Below, piece after piece: positions 1 through 8,050 of a DNA stretch of 64,000 bases. Both the position numbers and the translations under genes were made by a program. Numbering within the stretch: the first letter of the stretch is position 1; every line of letters begins with the position of its first letter. A model generated the notes under the pieces. That model searched no databases, was not told the DNA's origin, and saw nothing but the letters and a program-made list of their open reading frames with translations. Origin of the DNA: Luteimonas sp. YGD11-2 (GTDB lineage: Bacteria > Pseudomonadota > Gammaproteobacteria > Xanthomonadales > Xanthomonadaceae); contig NZ_CP035376.1 of the NCBI RefSeq assembly GCF_004118975.1, positions 2,976,001 through 3,040,000 of the forward strand. Direction: 5' to 3'.

Positions 1-251
1 CATTCCCCGCCGTATGCGGGGCGGCCGCCGAAGGTTTCGACGACCACGCGTTCGCGCTGGAACTGCTGGAAACCGAGGACGTGCTGGTGGTGCCCGGGTC
101 GAGCTTCAACCTCGCCGAGCGCAACCGCTTCCGGGTGACCCTGCTGCCGGAACCGGCGCAGGTGCGCGAGGTGTTCGGCCGCATCCACCGCGTGCTCGAG
201 CGACGCGCTGCGGCGGTGCGCGACACGGACGACCACGTGGCGGTGGCCTGA
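1..251 (+). CDS. Class I/II aminotransferase, C-terminal fragment (AlaA/AlaC-like)
   Basis: Only the last 82 codons are inside the window; the gene enters from the left edge in frame 3 and ends with TGA at 249-251. The visible tail resembles the small domain of PLP-dependent alanine-type aminotransferases. It has a VLVVPGSSFN turn followed by RFRVTLLP, where family members place the arginine that holds the substrate carboxylate. The lysine that binds PLP would be upstream of the window. The stop overlaps the next ATG (TGATG), so the hydrolase that follows is probably translationally coupled. Substrate cannot be judged from this fragment. Confidence 0.75.
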   Translation, partial: FPAVCGAAAEGFDDHAFALELLETEDVLVVPGSSFNLAERNRFRVTLLPEPAQVREVFGRIHRVLERRAAAVRDTDDHVAVA

Positions 252-874
252 TGATCGACAACGGCAACCACATCGCGATGCTGTCGCTGGGCGACAGCTA
301 CACGATCGGCGAGGGCGTGGCCGAACACGAACGCTGGCCCGGGCAGCTGGCCGCGGCGTTGCGCGACGAAGGCATTCCGGTGGCGCCGCCGTACATCATC
401 GCGCGGACGGGCTGGACCACCGACGAACTCGACGCCGCGATCGACGCCGCCGGCATCACCGGCAATTACGGGCTGGTGACGCTGCTGATCGGCGTCAACA
501 ACCAGTACCGCGGGCGCAGCGTGGACGAATACCGCGAGCAGTTCGATGCACTCCTGCAGCGCGCGATCGGCTTTGCCGGCGGCCGCGCCGACCGCGTGCT
601 GGCGCTGTCGATCCCGGACTGGGGGGTGACCCCGTTCGCCGCCGACTCCGGCCGCGACACCCGGCATATCGCCCGCGACATCGATGCCTACAACGCCACC
701 GCCGGCCAGTGCTGCAAGGCGCGCGACGTGGCCTGGGTGGACATCACCTTCGCCACCCGCATGCGCGACGCAGCGCGGATGCTGGTGGCCGATGGCCTGC
801 ATCCATCCGCGGAGATGTACGCGCAATGGACCGCGCTGGCGCTGCCCGAGGCACGCCGGCTGTTGACTGCATGA
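251..874 (+). CDS. SGNH/GDSL-type hydrolase
   Basis: 207-residue cytoplasmic esterase or lipase of the SGNH family. Block I is SLGDSYT with the nucleophile at Ser16. GVNN at 81-84 supplies the oxyanion-hole Gly and Asn. DGLHPS at 181-186 supplies the catalytic Asp181 and His184. All family hallmarks are intact, and no signal peptide or lipobox is visible. The start at 251 is chosen because the ATG overlaps the stop of the aminotransferase and the protein begins just ahead of the first strand. Natural substrate unknown. The methyltransferase gene follows after 31 bases in the same direction. Confidence 0.85.
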   Translation: MIDNGNHIAMLSLGDSYTIGEGVAEHERWPGQLAAALRDEGIPVAPPYIIARTGWTTDELDAAIDAAGITGNYGLVTLLIGVNNQYRGRSVDEYREQFDALLQRAIGFAGGRADRVLALSIPDWGVTPFAADSGRDTRHIARDIDAYNATAGQCCKARDVAWVDITFATRMRDAARMLVADGLHPSAEMYAQWTALALPEARRLLTA

Positions 875-905
875 CCCCGGCGCTGCCGGACAAGGACTCC
901 CACGC

Positions 906-1640
906 ATGACCCATACCGCCGGCGCCATCGCCGCCGATCACGGACGCCCGCTCGAACCCGCGCGTGCGCGCAGCATCGCCCGCGCGTTCGCCCCCGCGCA
1001 CCCGCTGGGCAACCGCCACGACTACTACTACACGCTGATCAAGCTGCGCAGCGACCCGCTGTATCCGGGCGTGCTTGCCGCGTTGCGTGGTACCCGCGAA
1101 CCGGTGCTGGACCTCGGCTGCGGGCTCGGCCTGCTCGCGCATGCGCTGCGCCAGGACGGGCAGTCGATGCCGTATTACGGGGTCGATATCGACGCCGACA
1201 AGATCGGCCGCGGCCGCCGCGTTGCCGCGCGCAGCGGGCTGGCCGACGTGCACTTCGATGTCGTCGACCTGGCACGGACCACGCCGTCGCATGCCGGCAG
1301 CGTGGCGATCCTCGACGTGCTGCAGTACCTGCAGCAGCCGGCGCAGCAGGCGCTGCTGTCGACGGTGGGCGCGATGCTCACGCCCGGCGCGCGGCTGGTG
1401 ATCCGCACCGGGCTGTCGGAGGAAAGCCGCCGCGGCCGCACCACCCGCATCGCCGACCGCCTCGCCAGCCTGGTCGGCTGGATGCAGGAACGCGCGCGCT
1501 GCTACCCGACCCGCGACGGCCTGGAGGCGATGCTGGCCACTGCCGGACTGCGGGCGACCTTTGCACCGCTGTACGGCAACACGCCCTTCAACAACTGGCT
1601 GGTGGTTGCGGAGCGGGCCGGCGATACCGCGGCGCCCTGA
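906..1640 (+). CDS. Class I SAM-dependent methyltransferase
   Basis: 244 residues with a Rossmann-type methyltransferase core. Motif I (VLDLGCGLGLL, 67-77) binds S-adenosylmethionine, and the acidic end of strand 2 is in YGVDIDADKI (91-100). The 60 residues before motif I carry no recognisable domain, and a tyrosine run (DYYYT) lies at about 39-43. The gene follows the SGNH hydrolase closely and probably shares its transcript. The acceptor is not evident; a small molecule or lipid is as likely as a macromolecule. Confidence 0.8.
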   Translation: MTHTAGAIAADHGRPLEPARARSIARAFAPAHPLGNRHDYYYTLIKLRSDPLYPGVLAALRGTREPVLDLGCGLGLLAHALRQDGQSMPYYGVDIDADKIGRGRRVAARSGLADVHFDVVDLARTTPSHAGSVAILDVLQYLQQPAQQALLSTVGAMLTPGARLVIRTGLSEESRRGRTTRIADRLASLVGWMQERARCYPTRDGLEAMLATAGLRATFAPLYGNTPFNNWLVVAERAGDTAAP

Positions 1641-1676
1641 CGCCAGGCGCCCGGGCCGCGGAGGTGATCGGCCGAC

Positions 1677-2654
1677 TCAGCCCTTCAGCCGCTCCGTCAC
1701 CGACGCACGCAGCGCATCGAGGTCGGCGGCGAACGCCCTGATGCCGTCGCGCAGCTTTTCCGACGCCATCGCATCGGCCTCGAGGTCGGCAGCGAAACGT
1801 TCGGCATCGACTGCGGTGCGCGGCTCGTCGTCGGGCGCCTCGGGCACCAGCACCCGCGGGAGATCGCCATGGTCGGCATCGAGCGCCTCCAGCAGCTCCG
1901 GCGAGATCGTCAGGCGGTCGCAGCCGGCCAGCGCCTCGACCTGCGCGGCGGAGCGGAAGGAGGCCCCCATGACCACGGTCTTCGAGCCGCGGCGCTTGAA
2001 CTCGGTATAGACGTCGCGCACGAAGCGCACGCCCGGGTCGTCGTCGATGCTGGCCGGCGTCTCGCCGCGGGCGACGTGCCAGTCGAGGATGCGGCCCACG
2101 AACGGCGAGATCAGGAACGCGCCGGCCTCCGAGCAGGCGATCGCCTGGCTCTGGTTGAAGATCAGCGTGAGGTTGCAGTCGATGCCCTCGCGCTGCAGCT
2201 GCCCGGCGGCGCGGATGCCTTCCCAGGTGGCGGCGATCTTGATCAGCACGCGGTCGCGCTTGACGCCGGCCGCCTCGAACAGCGCGATGAACGCACGCGC
2301 CTTGGCGACCGTGGCATCGGTGTCGTAGGCGAGGTCGGCATCGACCTCGGTGGAGACGCGCCCGGGCACCAGCCCGCTCAGGTGCACGCCGACGCCGATG
2401 GTCAGGCGGTCGACCACGCCGTGTGCGGCTTCGGCCGGATCGCCGCCCTGCGCACGCGCGGCTTCGAGTTCGCGTTCCACCAGGTCGGCGTACACCGGCA
2501 GGTCCAGCGCCTTGCGCACCAGGGTCGGGTTGGTGGTGCAGTCGACCGGCTTCAGCCGCTCGATCGCGCCCGCATCGCCGGTATCGGCCACCACGACGGT
2601 CATGTCGCGCAGCTGCGCGAGCTTGGACGGGCGGGCGGTGGCGGGTGCGGACAT
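1677..2654 (-). CDS. tal: Transaldolase
   Basis: 325 residues, close to the usual length for TalB-type transaldolases. It transfers a dihydroxyacetone unit between sugar phosphates in the non-oxidative pentose phosphate pathway. DCTTNPTL at 38-45 carries the active-site Asp. [11 protein letters not shown] follows at 101-111. [13 protein letters not shown] places the Schiff-base lysine at Lys139 (equivalent to Lys132 of the Escherichia coli enzyme), and CNLTLIFN comes after it. The gene faces away from the phasin gene; the 235 bases between them should hold both promoters. Confidence 0.95.
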   Translation of the reverse strand: MSAPATARPSKLAQLRDMTVVVADTGDAGAIERLKPVDCTTNPTLVRKALDLPVYADLVERELEAARAQGGDPAEAAHGVVDRLTIGVGVHLSGLVPGRVSTEVDADLAYDTDATVAKARAFIALFEAAGVKRDRVLIKIAATWEGIRAAGQLQREGIDCNLTLIFNQSQAIACSEAGAFLISPFVGRILDWHVARGETPASIDDDPGVRFVRDVYTEFKRRGSKTVVMGASFRSAAQVEALAGCDRLTISPELLEALDADHGDLPRVLVPEAPDDEPRTAVDAERFAADLEADAMASEKLRDGIRAFAADLDALRASVTERLKG

Positions 2655-2889
2655 GACGGACTCCTGCGGAATGGGTCCATCACGATAGCCGCTGGGCTGT
2701 CATGGCGGAACATGCACCCCGGTCGCGGCAAACGCATCGGCACGTGCGCGGTCGCCGCATGTCGGCCCGCGGGCGCATTGACGGCGACGGCGGGTGCACT
2801 GGTGCAGACTGGCGGCGCACCGCCGGCCCCGGCAGCCTGCCGCGGCCATTCCTTCCGGCAGTCCCGTTGTCCACGACAAGGAGCCCGTG

Positions 2890-3588
2890 ATGAGCATGCC
2901 CACGTTGCCGCAGGCGCTGTACAAGGCCAACCTCGACCTCTGGTTGCGGATCGGCGAACTGCTGGAGGACAACCGCGCGCAGTGGACCGCGCTGCTCGCG
3001 CGCGAGCTTGGCGATGGCGCCGTGCCGGGTCTCGACGCCCTGCGCCAGGGCGACTGGCAGGCGCTCGCATCGCTGCCGGCGCAGGTGCTGGAGCGGCTGT
3101 CGTCGCAGGGCCTGGGCGAGCTGCAGGCCACCGCGCAGACCGCGCTGGGCGGGCAGATGAATTTCGCGACCGGGTTCCAGGCCGCGCTTGCGGAATGGCA
3201 GCAGGCCACCGCTGCTGCGCTGGGCGAGGCCGGCGCCGGTACGGGCGACCTGCAGTCGGTCATCGAACAGGGCCTGCAGGCATTTGGCGCTGGCACGACC
3301 ACGCGCGGCACGTCCTCCACGACAGACGCACCCGCAGATGCCGCGGCGACGGCAGCGGCCGGGCCTGCGACGGGCGCGGCCCGCAAGGCCGCGGCACGGC
3401 CACGCAGCAAAGCCGCGGCGAAGAAGGTGCCCGCCACCGCCACGAAGGGCTCGACACGGGAGGCCTCCGGCAACAACGACAGCGGCAAGCAGGCGGCACG
3501 CAAGGCCGCCAAGCGCGCGGCACCGCGCAAGGCGGCGAAAGCCGCAAAGGCAACCAGAACGCCCGCGAAGCGCGCCCGCTCCCACTGA
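2890..3588 (+). CDS. Phasin family protein with Lys/Ala-rich histone-like tail
   Basis: 232 residues. The first 120 or so are helical and match phasin-type granule-associated proteins (short N-terminal helix, then the segment around QMNFATGFQAALAEWQQ). The last 90 are low-complexity Ala/Lys/Arg with AAKKV, RKAAKRAAPRKAAKAAK and similar, like H1-type DNA-binding tails. This architecture is known in polyhydroxyalkanoate granule proteins that may tether granules to the nucleoid; that role is inferred. ATG 2890 is chosen because AAGGAG sits 6 bases upstream. No PHA synthase gene is in the window. Confidence 0.75.
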   Translation: MSMPTLPQALYKANLDLWLRIGELLEDNRAQWTALLARELGDGAVPGLDALRQGDWQALASLPAQVLERLSSQGLGELQATAQTALGGQMNFATGFQAALAEWQQATAAALGEAGAGTGDLQSVIEQGLQAFGAGTTTRGTSSTTDAPADAAATAAAGPATGAARKAAARPRSKAAAKKVPATATKGSTREASGNNDSGKQAARKAAKRAAPRKAAKAAKATRTPAKRARSH

Positions 3589-3655
3589 CCACCGCCTTGC
3601 CGCGGCCGCGACACCGGCGATGCCAGCCTGCATGCCCCACATCGAGGATGCAGCC

Positions 3656-3916
3656 ATGACCAGGGACACCCGCGAACCCGCCCCGGAATCGCCGGAACAG
3701 ACGCAGGACCGCAACGATGCCGTCGCCTCGCGCGGCGGGCCGGCACTGCGCGACCCGCGCTCGCAGGCGGCACTGGACAACGTCGGTCTCGACGACCAGG
3801 CCAACCTGCTCGACCCGGAACTCGACGACCAGATCGGCGACGACGGAGACGGCCCGTCGTTCATGGACGACGTGCGCAGCGACGTCGGCCGCGGCAACAA
3901 CGGCGAGCCACGCTGA
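3656..3916 (+). CDS. Small acidic hypothetical protein
   Basis: 86 residues, hydrophilic and strongly acidic, with many Asp, Asn and Gly (LDDQANLLDPELDDQIGDDG near residues 45-64). No membrane segment, signal peptide or cysteine is visible, so it is probably disordered and cytoplasmic. GAGGA lies 7 bases before the ATG, supporting translation. It follows the phasin gene by 67 bases in the same direction. I do not recognise the family; a stress-response role is only a guess from composition. Confidence 0.6.
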   Translation: MTRDTREPAPESPEQTQDRNDAVASRGGPALRDPRSQAALDNVGLDDQANLLDPELDDQIGDDGDGPSFMDDVRSDVGRGNNGEPR

Positions 3917-4020
3917 ACGATCCTGCCGGGGTGCCTTGCCCCTCTTCTGCGAAGCGGGAAGCGGGCAGGGCGCGGCGGGAGTATCCAAGCGATCCGCCCG
4001 CCATCGCGGACGACGCGGGA

Positions 4021-4935
4021 TCAGCGACCTTCGGCAGTCCCGACGAGCGTGGCAGCTGGTGATGATCGGGTGGCACCGGCGGCCATCCCGTCGTGGACCA
4101 TCATCGCGCCCGACAGCGCCTCCGGCAGCACGCTCGCGTAACCCAGCACATCCAGCCGCTGCAGCAGCAGGTCGATCATCTCCACGCTGCGCCCATGCGG
4201 CGCGCCCTCGTGCAGCAGCACGATCGCGCCGGGTGCGAGGTCGCGTTCGATCAGCGCGACCACCTCGGCGGGATCCGTGCGCACCGCGTCGTAGCCGCGC
4301 GCGCTCCAGGCCACGCGGGTGAGCCCGGCATCGCGCAGCGGAGCCGCCACGAACGGATTGGTCATCCCCACCACCGAACGGAACCAGCGTGGCGGCTGTC
4401 CGCACAGCGCGGTCAACGCGGCCTGCGCACGCAGCACCTCACTGCGCATCCTCCGCGGGCCGAGCGCCCAGAACCAGGCCTGCGGATGGGTATGGCTGTG
4501 GTTGCCGATGCCATGGCCGCGACCTGCGATCGCGGCCACCAGGTCCGGACGCGCCAGCGCCCGCTCTCCGACCAGGAAAAATGTCGCCTTCGCACGGTGG
4601 CGGTCGAGCAGATCGAGGATCGCAGCGGTGTCGTCGGAGGGGCCATCGTCGATGGTCAGCCACACCCGGCGATCGTCCACCGGCAGCCGCGCCAGCACTG
4701 GCGCATATACGCGCGAACGGGGCCGGAACACGGGCACCAGCACCAGCGCATGCGAGACCAGCATGGCCGGCAGCCCGGCAGGCCAGCCCCAGGCCAGCCA
4801 GATCGCCAACACCAGCAGTTGCGATGCACCGACCCACCACAGCCACGCGTGCGGGCGACGCGGCACGCGCGAAAGCTGCGGAGCCGTCGCTTCGGCGGCG
4901 GTTGACGGGGGCCGCACTGTTTCCCGGGCGCTCAT
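4021..4935 (-). CDS. Membrane-anchored polysaccharide deacetylase (NodB homology)
   Basis: 304 residues. Two hydrophobic stretches at about 34-70 anchor the protein. The NodB domain follows: TIDDGP at 94-99 gives the catalytic base and metal-binding Asp, HSHTH at 146-150 gives the two metal-binding histidines, and LLHEG near the end matches the last family motif. Members remove N- or O-acetyl groups from cell-wall or envelope glycans in a metal-dependent way; the particular glycan is not shown. The gene points away from the glutaredoxin gene, and the 59 bases between them hold both promoters. Confidence 0.85.
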   Translation of the reverse strand: MSARETVRPPSTAAEATAPQLSRVPRRPHAWLWWVGASQLLVLAIWLAWGWPAGLPAMLVSHALVLVPVFRPRSRVYAPVLARLPVDDRRVWLTIDDGPSDDTAAILDLLDRHRAKATFFLVGERALARPDLVAAIAGRGHGIGNHSHTHPQAWFWALGPRRMRSEVLRAQAALTALCGQPPRWFRSVVGMTNPFVAAPLRDAGLTRVAWSARGYDAVRTDPAEVVALIERDLAPGAIVLLHEGAPHGRSVEMIDLLLQRLDVLGYASVLPEALSGAMMVHDGMAAGATRSSPAATLVGTAEGR

Positions 4936-4994
4936 GCCCGGATGATGCCACGCGGGTAAAATACGCGGTTCTTCCGCAATGCCGAGCCGCTGCC

Positions 4995-5927
4995 ATGACC
5001 CTGTCCCCCGCTGTGCGCGAGCGCATCGAATCCCTGCTGCAGTCCAACAAGGTGGTGCTGTTCATGAAGGGACAGCCGTCGATGCCGCAGTGCGGCTTCT
5101 CGGCGAAGGCGGCCGGCATCCTCGGTGACCTCGGCGTCGAGTACGCCCACGTCAACGTGCTGGCCGACGCGGAGATCCGCGAGGGCATCAAGGCCTACGG
5201 CAACTGGCCGACGATCCCGCAGCTCTACATCGACGGCGAGCTGGTCGGCGGCAGCGACATCATCGAGGAGATGGCCGGTTCCGGGGATCTCAATACCGCA
5301 CTCGGCCTGCCCGCACCCGACCGCACCCCGCCGGCAAACGTCACCGTGACCGCCGAAGCCGCGAAGATGCTGCGCGAGGCGCTCGACGGTGCCGGCAGCA
5401 ACACCGCGCTGGCGCTGTCGATCGACGGCCGCTTCCAGCCGCGCTTCCAGATCGCGCAGGCCAGCGACGGCGCGATCGCGGTGGAGAGTGCGGGCATCCG
5501 CATCCAGTTCGATGCCGCCAGCGCGCGCCGCGCCGACGGCATCACCATCGACTGGGTCGACGACGTGCGCGGCAAGGGCCTGGTGGTGGAGAACCCCAAC
5601 GCGCCGAAGCCGGTGCTGCCGCTGGTGCCGGCCGAAGCCGATGCACAGGTGCGCGCGGGCACGCTGACGCTGGTCGACGTGCGCCCCGCCGAAGAGCGCG
5701 CGCAGGCCGCGGTGAACCTGCCGTTCGAGACCCTCGACGACGGCAACCGCGAGCGCCTGGAAGCGCTGCCCAAGGACACCGCGTTGGCCTTCCTGTGCCA
5801 CGGCGGCGTGCGCAGCCGCCAGGCCGCCGAGCATTTCCACGCGCTGGGCTTCACCCGCGTGCACAACGTGGAAGGCGGCATCGACGCCTGGTCGCAGACG
5901 GTTGACGCCTCGATCCCGCGCTACTGA
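4995..5927 (+). CDS. Grx4-type monothiol glutaredoxin fused to IscA-like and rhodanese domains
   Basis: 310 residues in three parts. Residues 1-105 are a monothiol glutaredoxin with the CGFS site at 33-36, which in the family binds a glutathione-ligated [2Fe-2S] cluster. Residues about 113-205 read like an A-type (IscA/HesB) carrier fold ending in GLVVENPNAP, but have no cysteines, so this part cannot hold a cluster in the usual way. Residues about 215-305 are a rhodanese domain with loop CHGGVRS and nucleophile Cys268. The whole suggests iron-sulfur trafficking linked to sulfur transfer. A strong intrinsic terminator follows at 5965-5994. Confidence 0.85.
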   Translation: MTLSPAVRERIESLLQSNKVVLFMKGQPSMPQCGFSAKAAGILGDLGVEYAHVNVLADAEIREGIKAYGNWPTIPQLYIDGELVGGSDIIEEMAGSGDLNTALGLPAPDRTPPANVTVTAEAAKMLREALDGAGSNTALALSIDGRFQPRFQIAQASDGAIAVESAGIRIQFDAASARRADGITIDWVDDVRGKGLVVENPNAPKPVLPLVPAEADAQVRAGTLTLVDVRPAEERAQAAVNLPFETLDDGNRERLEALPKDTALAFLCHGGVRSRQAAEHFHALGFTRVHNVEGGIDAWSQTVDASIPRY

Positions 5928-5964
5928 TCCGCGCCACGCGGCAGGCGACATCGGTGGCACACGG

Positions 5965-5994
5965 AGGGCAGTCGCGAAAGCGGCTGCCCTTTTT
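5965..5994 (+). terminator. Rho-independent terminator of the glutaredoxin gene
   Basis: An 11-bp stem (AGGGCAGTCGC with GCGGCTGCCCT, one G-T wobble) closes on a GAAA tetraloop and runs into TTTTT. It begins 37 bases after the stop codon. Confidence 0.9.
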
Positions 5995-6071
5995 GATGTC
6001 CGCCCGATCGGGAAGTGCTCATGGAGTCCGTCCTGCGGACTGTCGGGCAGTGGCTGCTCGGAGTCGAAGCT

Positions 6072-6350
6072 GGTCCACCGCGCCACAAGGGGATGCCCAG
6101 CCGGATATCGCCGCGTCTGCTACCACGGCGGTCGGCCATCCAGGGCCGCGACAACAGTCGCCCTTTTCGACGTTCGCTCCCCGCTAGGTGGGGGCAGCGG
6201 CAGCCCACCGCGGCCGCAGGGGGATGCCCAGCCGGATATCTACGCGTCCTGCTCCCACATCCGGCCGCCGGCCATCCATGGGTCGTGACAACCGCTGACC
6301 TCTTCGGCGTCCGCTATCCCACCGAGGGACGCTCAGTGGGGTCATCGCAG
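6072..6350 (+). repeat. Two degenerate tandem units of truncated hairpin A
   Basis: Units starting near 6072 and 6203 each carry the left arm and core of hairpin A, then break off into a shared linker (CGACAACAGTCGCCC versus TGACAACCGCTGACC, then CTTTTCGACGTTCGC versus TCTTCGGCGTCCGC). The right arm is missing in both. The third unit at 6351 is complete. Spacing is 131 and 148 bases, so this is an imperfect tandem array. Confidence 0.7.
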
Positions 6351-6462
6351 CCCACCGCGGCCACAGGGGGATGCCCAGCCGGAAATCTCCGCGTCCTGCT
6401 CCCACATCCGGCCGCCGGCCATCCATGGCCGGCTCTGGACATCCCCCTGCGGCCGCGGCGGG
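6351..6462 (+). repeat. Long hairpin A, copy 1
   Basis: The left arm 6351-6378 pairs with the right arm 6435-6462 over 28 positions with three differences. The arms contain CAGGGGGATG and CATCCCCCTG. The core holds a second palindrome around GGCCATCCATGGCC. No T tract follows, so this is not an ordinary terminator. Confidence 0.85.
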
Positions 6463-6671
6463 CCCCGGACCGTCATGGCGTCCGAAAGAAGGTCAACGGC
6501 GAAGAAGGTCAGGCTGTCGCGGCAGGCTTTGGCTGCCGCCGCTCTCCGTGACGCCTGAGGAACGAAGAACCGGAGACTGATAACCGCTGAACGCACGAGC
6601 GTGGCTCGGTTGCAGGAGACGCCGGCAGCACCGCTGTTGCTCTCCGTGCCGGAGCGGGCGAATGCAGGAGG

Positions 6672-6788
6672 CCCGTCGCGTGCACCGGGGGGTGTGCTCC
6701 CAGCCGGCCATGGATGGCCGGCGGCCGGCCGTGGTAGCTGGACGCGGACTCCGGCCGGGGGAGCACACCCCCCGGTGCACGCGACGGG
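6672..6788 (+). repeat. Long hairpin B, copy 1
   Basis: The 30-base arms at 6672-6701 and 6759-6788 are perfect reverse complements (CCCGTCGCGTGCACC at the outer end). Between them lies the core CATGGATGGCCGGCGGCCGG, which is itself palindromic and is shared with hairpin A. Confidence 0.9.
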
Positions 6789-6870
6789 CAGCGCGGACCA
6801 TAACGAAGCTCCCCACGCGCACTGACGCACGACCAGTCCAGCAGTTGCCGTCGCTCGAATCCGCGATCCC

Positions 6871-6898
6871 GAACCCGGACCCCGGAACCCGGAACCCG
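6871..6898 (+). repeat. Heptamer tandem repeat (AACCCGG)
   Basis: Four consecutive 7-base units (AACCCGG, ACCCCGG, AACCCGG, AACCCGG) follow copy 1 of the composite element, just before the end of the DUF924 gene. Confidence 0.8.
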
Positions 6899-6919
6899 GA
6901 GAACAGCCTCCGCAATTCC

Positions 6920-7453
6920 TCAGAACCCGCCGCCTGCATCCAGCCAGGCCTGCTCGTCGGCCGTATTCACCCGCCCGAGTGCGGCGTTGCGATGCGGGAA
7001 GCGGCCGAAGCGTTCGATGACGTCCAGGTGCGCCAGCGCATAGCGGTCGTACTCGGCGTTGCCGAGGGTGCGGAACAGCCGCACCGCCTCGTGCTGGTCG
7101 GCCAGGACTTCCGAATGCTCGAACGGCAGGTACACGAACGCACGCAGGTCGGCGTCCACCTGCAGGTCCATGCCACGTGCGACCGCACAGCGCGCGTAGT
7201 GCAGCGCCAACCCGTCGGTGGCGAACGCATGCCCGCTGCCGCGGAAGAGGTTGCGCGGGATCTGGTCGAGCAGGATCAGCAGCGCGACGAGGCCCTCGGC
7301 CGTGTCCTGCCAGTGCGCATGCTCGCGACGCGCCGCGGCGTGGTGCGCGTCCAGGAAACGCAGGCATTCGCGATCGAATGCCTCGCCGCCGTTGAACCAC
7401 TTTCCCGCGCCCGCCTTGCGCCAGAACGCCACCACCTCGTGTGGGGGGTTCAT
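6920..7453 (-). CDS. DUF924 family protein
   Basis: 177 residues covering the whole DUF924 family. Recognisable blocks are the opening VVAFWRKAGAGKWF, the central LILLDQIPRNLFRGSGHAFA (about 60-79), and DVIERFGRFPHRNAALGR near the C terminus. The family is helical and soluble and no reaction is established. It is the third gene of a minus-strand operon: its ATG overlaps the stop of the DUF411 gene (ATGA), indicating coupled translation. The gene ends at the repeat region without an obvious terminator. Confidence 0.85.
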   Translation of the reverse strand: MNPPHEVVAFWRKAGAGKWFNGGEAFDRECLRFLDAHHAAARREHAHWQDTAEGLVALLILLDQIPRNLFRGSGHAFATDGLALHYARCAVARGMDLQVDADLRAFVYLPFEHSEVLADQHEAVRLFRTLGNAEYDRYALAHLDVIERFGRFPHRNAALGRVNTADEQAWLDAGGGF

Positions 7454-8031
7454 CGCGTGCTTCCGTCACGCGCCGGGTGGTGCGCCCAGTCGCTCGTGGT
7501 GCCGTCGCGGCCCACGAGTTCCACGGTGAATGCCTGGCGGCGGCCGTCGGGCATCTCCATCCCGGGCGATCCGGCGGGCATGCCGGGTAGCACCAGCCCG
7601 CGCGCCTGTGGACGTTCCTGCAACAGCCTGCGGATGTCGGCGACCGGCACATGGCCCTCGATGAGATAGCCATCGATGTGCGCGGTATGGCACGAACCCT
7701 TCCCGTACGGCACGCCCAGCTGTTGCTTGATCGGCCCCATGTCATCGGTGTCGACCACCTCCACCGGCACGCCCGCACGGCGCATGTGCTCGATCCACAC
7801 CACGCAGCACCCGCAGGACGGGCTCTTGTGGACGGTCATCGTGGGCCACGCGAATGACGCGGCAGCGGTATCCGCCCCGGCGCTGCCCCGATCCGCAGCT
7901 GGCGGCGCAGCGGATGGGGCCTCTGCGACGGGTGCTGCGATCATCGCCGCGGGCCGGGCGGATTCTTCCGCACAGGCGGAAAGCGAGAATGCCGCGAGCG
8001 CAGCGGCAAGGGTCAGGGTGTTGTGATTCAT
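7450..8031 (-). CDS. DUF411 domain lipoprotein, probable metal-binding
   Basis: 193 residues. The start is placed at 8031 because it gives a lipoprotein signal (MNHNTLTLAAALAAFSLSAC, acylated Cys20); a longer frame to 8088 has none. An Ala/Pro-rich linker to about residue 62 leads to the DUF411 domain: VHKSPSCGCC with Cys73, Cys75 and Cys76, then GSCHTAHIDGY with Cys114 and His115. These Cys and His residues suggest copper or similar metal binding in the periplasm, as proposed for the family near copper genes. The cop operon lies about 7 kb away. The gene lies 20 bases downstream of the AMP nucleosidase gene. Confidence 0.85.
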   Translation of the reverse strand: MNHNTLTLAAALAAFSLSACAEESARPAAMIAAPVAEAPSAAPPAADRGSAGADTAAASFAWPTMTVHKSPSCGCCVVWIEHMRRAGVPVEVVDTDDMGPIKQQLGVPYGKGSCHTAHIDGYLIEGHVPVADIRRLLQERPQARGLVLPGMPAGSPGMEMPDGRRQAFTVELVGRDGTTSDWAHHPARDGSTR

Positions 8032-8050
8032 CGGCAGGCTCCGTGATGCG

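Larger units (their letters stand above)
6351..6788 (+). mobile_element. Composite A-B hairpin element, copy 1 (putative non-autonomous element)
   Basis: Hairpin A, 209 bp of middle sequence, and hairpin B in inverted orientation relative to A. The middle shares the segments GGTCAACGGCGAAGAAGGTC and CACCGCTGTTG with the other two copies but is shorter and more diverged. No open frame looks like a transposase. The mobile nature is inferred from three dispersed copies in this window; no target duplication could be assigned. Confidence 0.55.
5995..6919. repeat. Gene-free repeat region (copy 1 neighbourhood)
   Basis: No credible gene lies between the convergent glutaredoxin and DUF924 genes. The stretch holds two truncated hairpin-A units (6072-6150 and 6203-6281), a complete hairpin A (6351-6462), a 209-bp middle segment, a complete hairpin B (6672-6788) and a short heptamer run (6871-6898). 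Open frames crossing it on both strands come from GC-rich, stop-poor sequence and are interrupted by the palindromes. Confidence 0.85.

Noticed and set aside
6672..6788. Hairpin B as an ordinary intrinsic terminator
   Set aside because: The stem is 30 bp, the loop holds a further palindrome, and no T tract follows on either strand.
6342..7778. Minus-strand open frame of 478 codons over the first repeat region
   Set aside because: It runs out of frame through the DUF924 and DUF411 genes and then through hairpins; it has no coherent domain.
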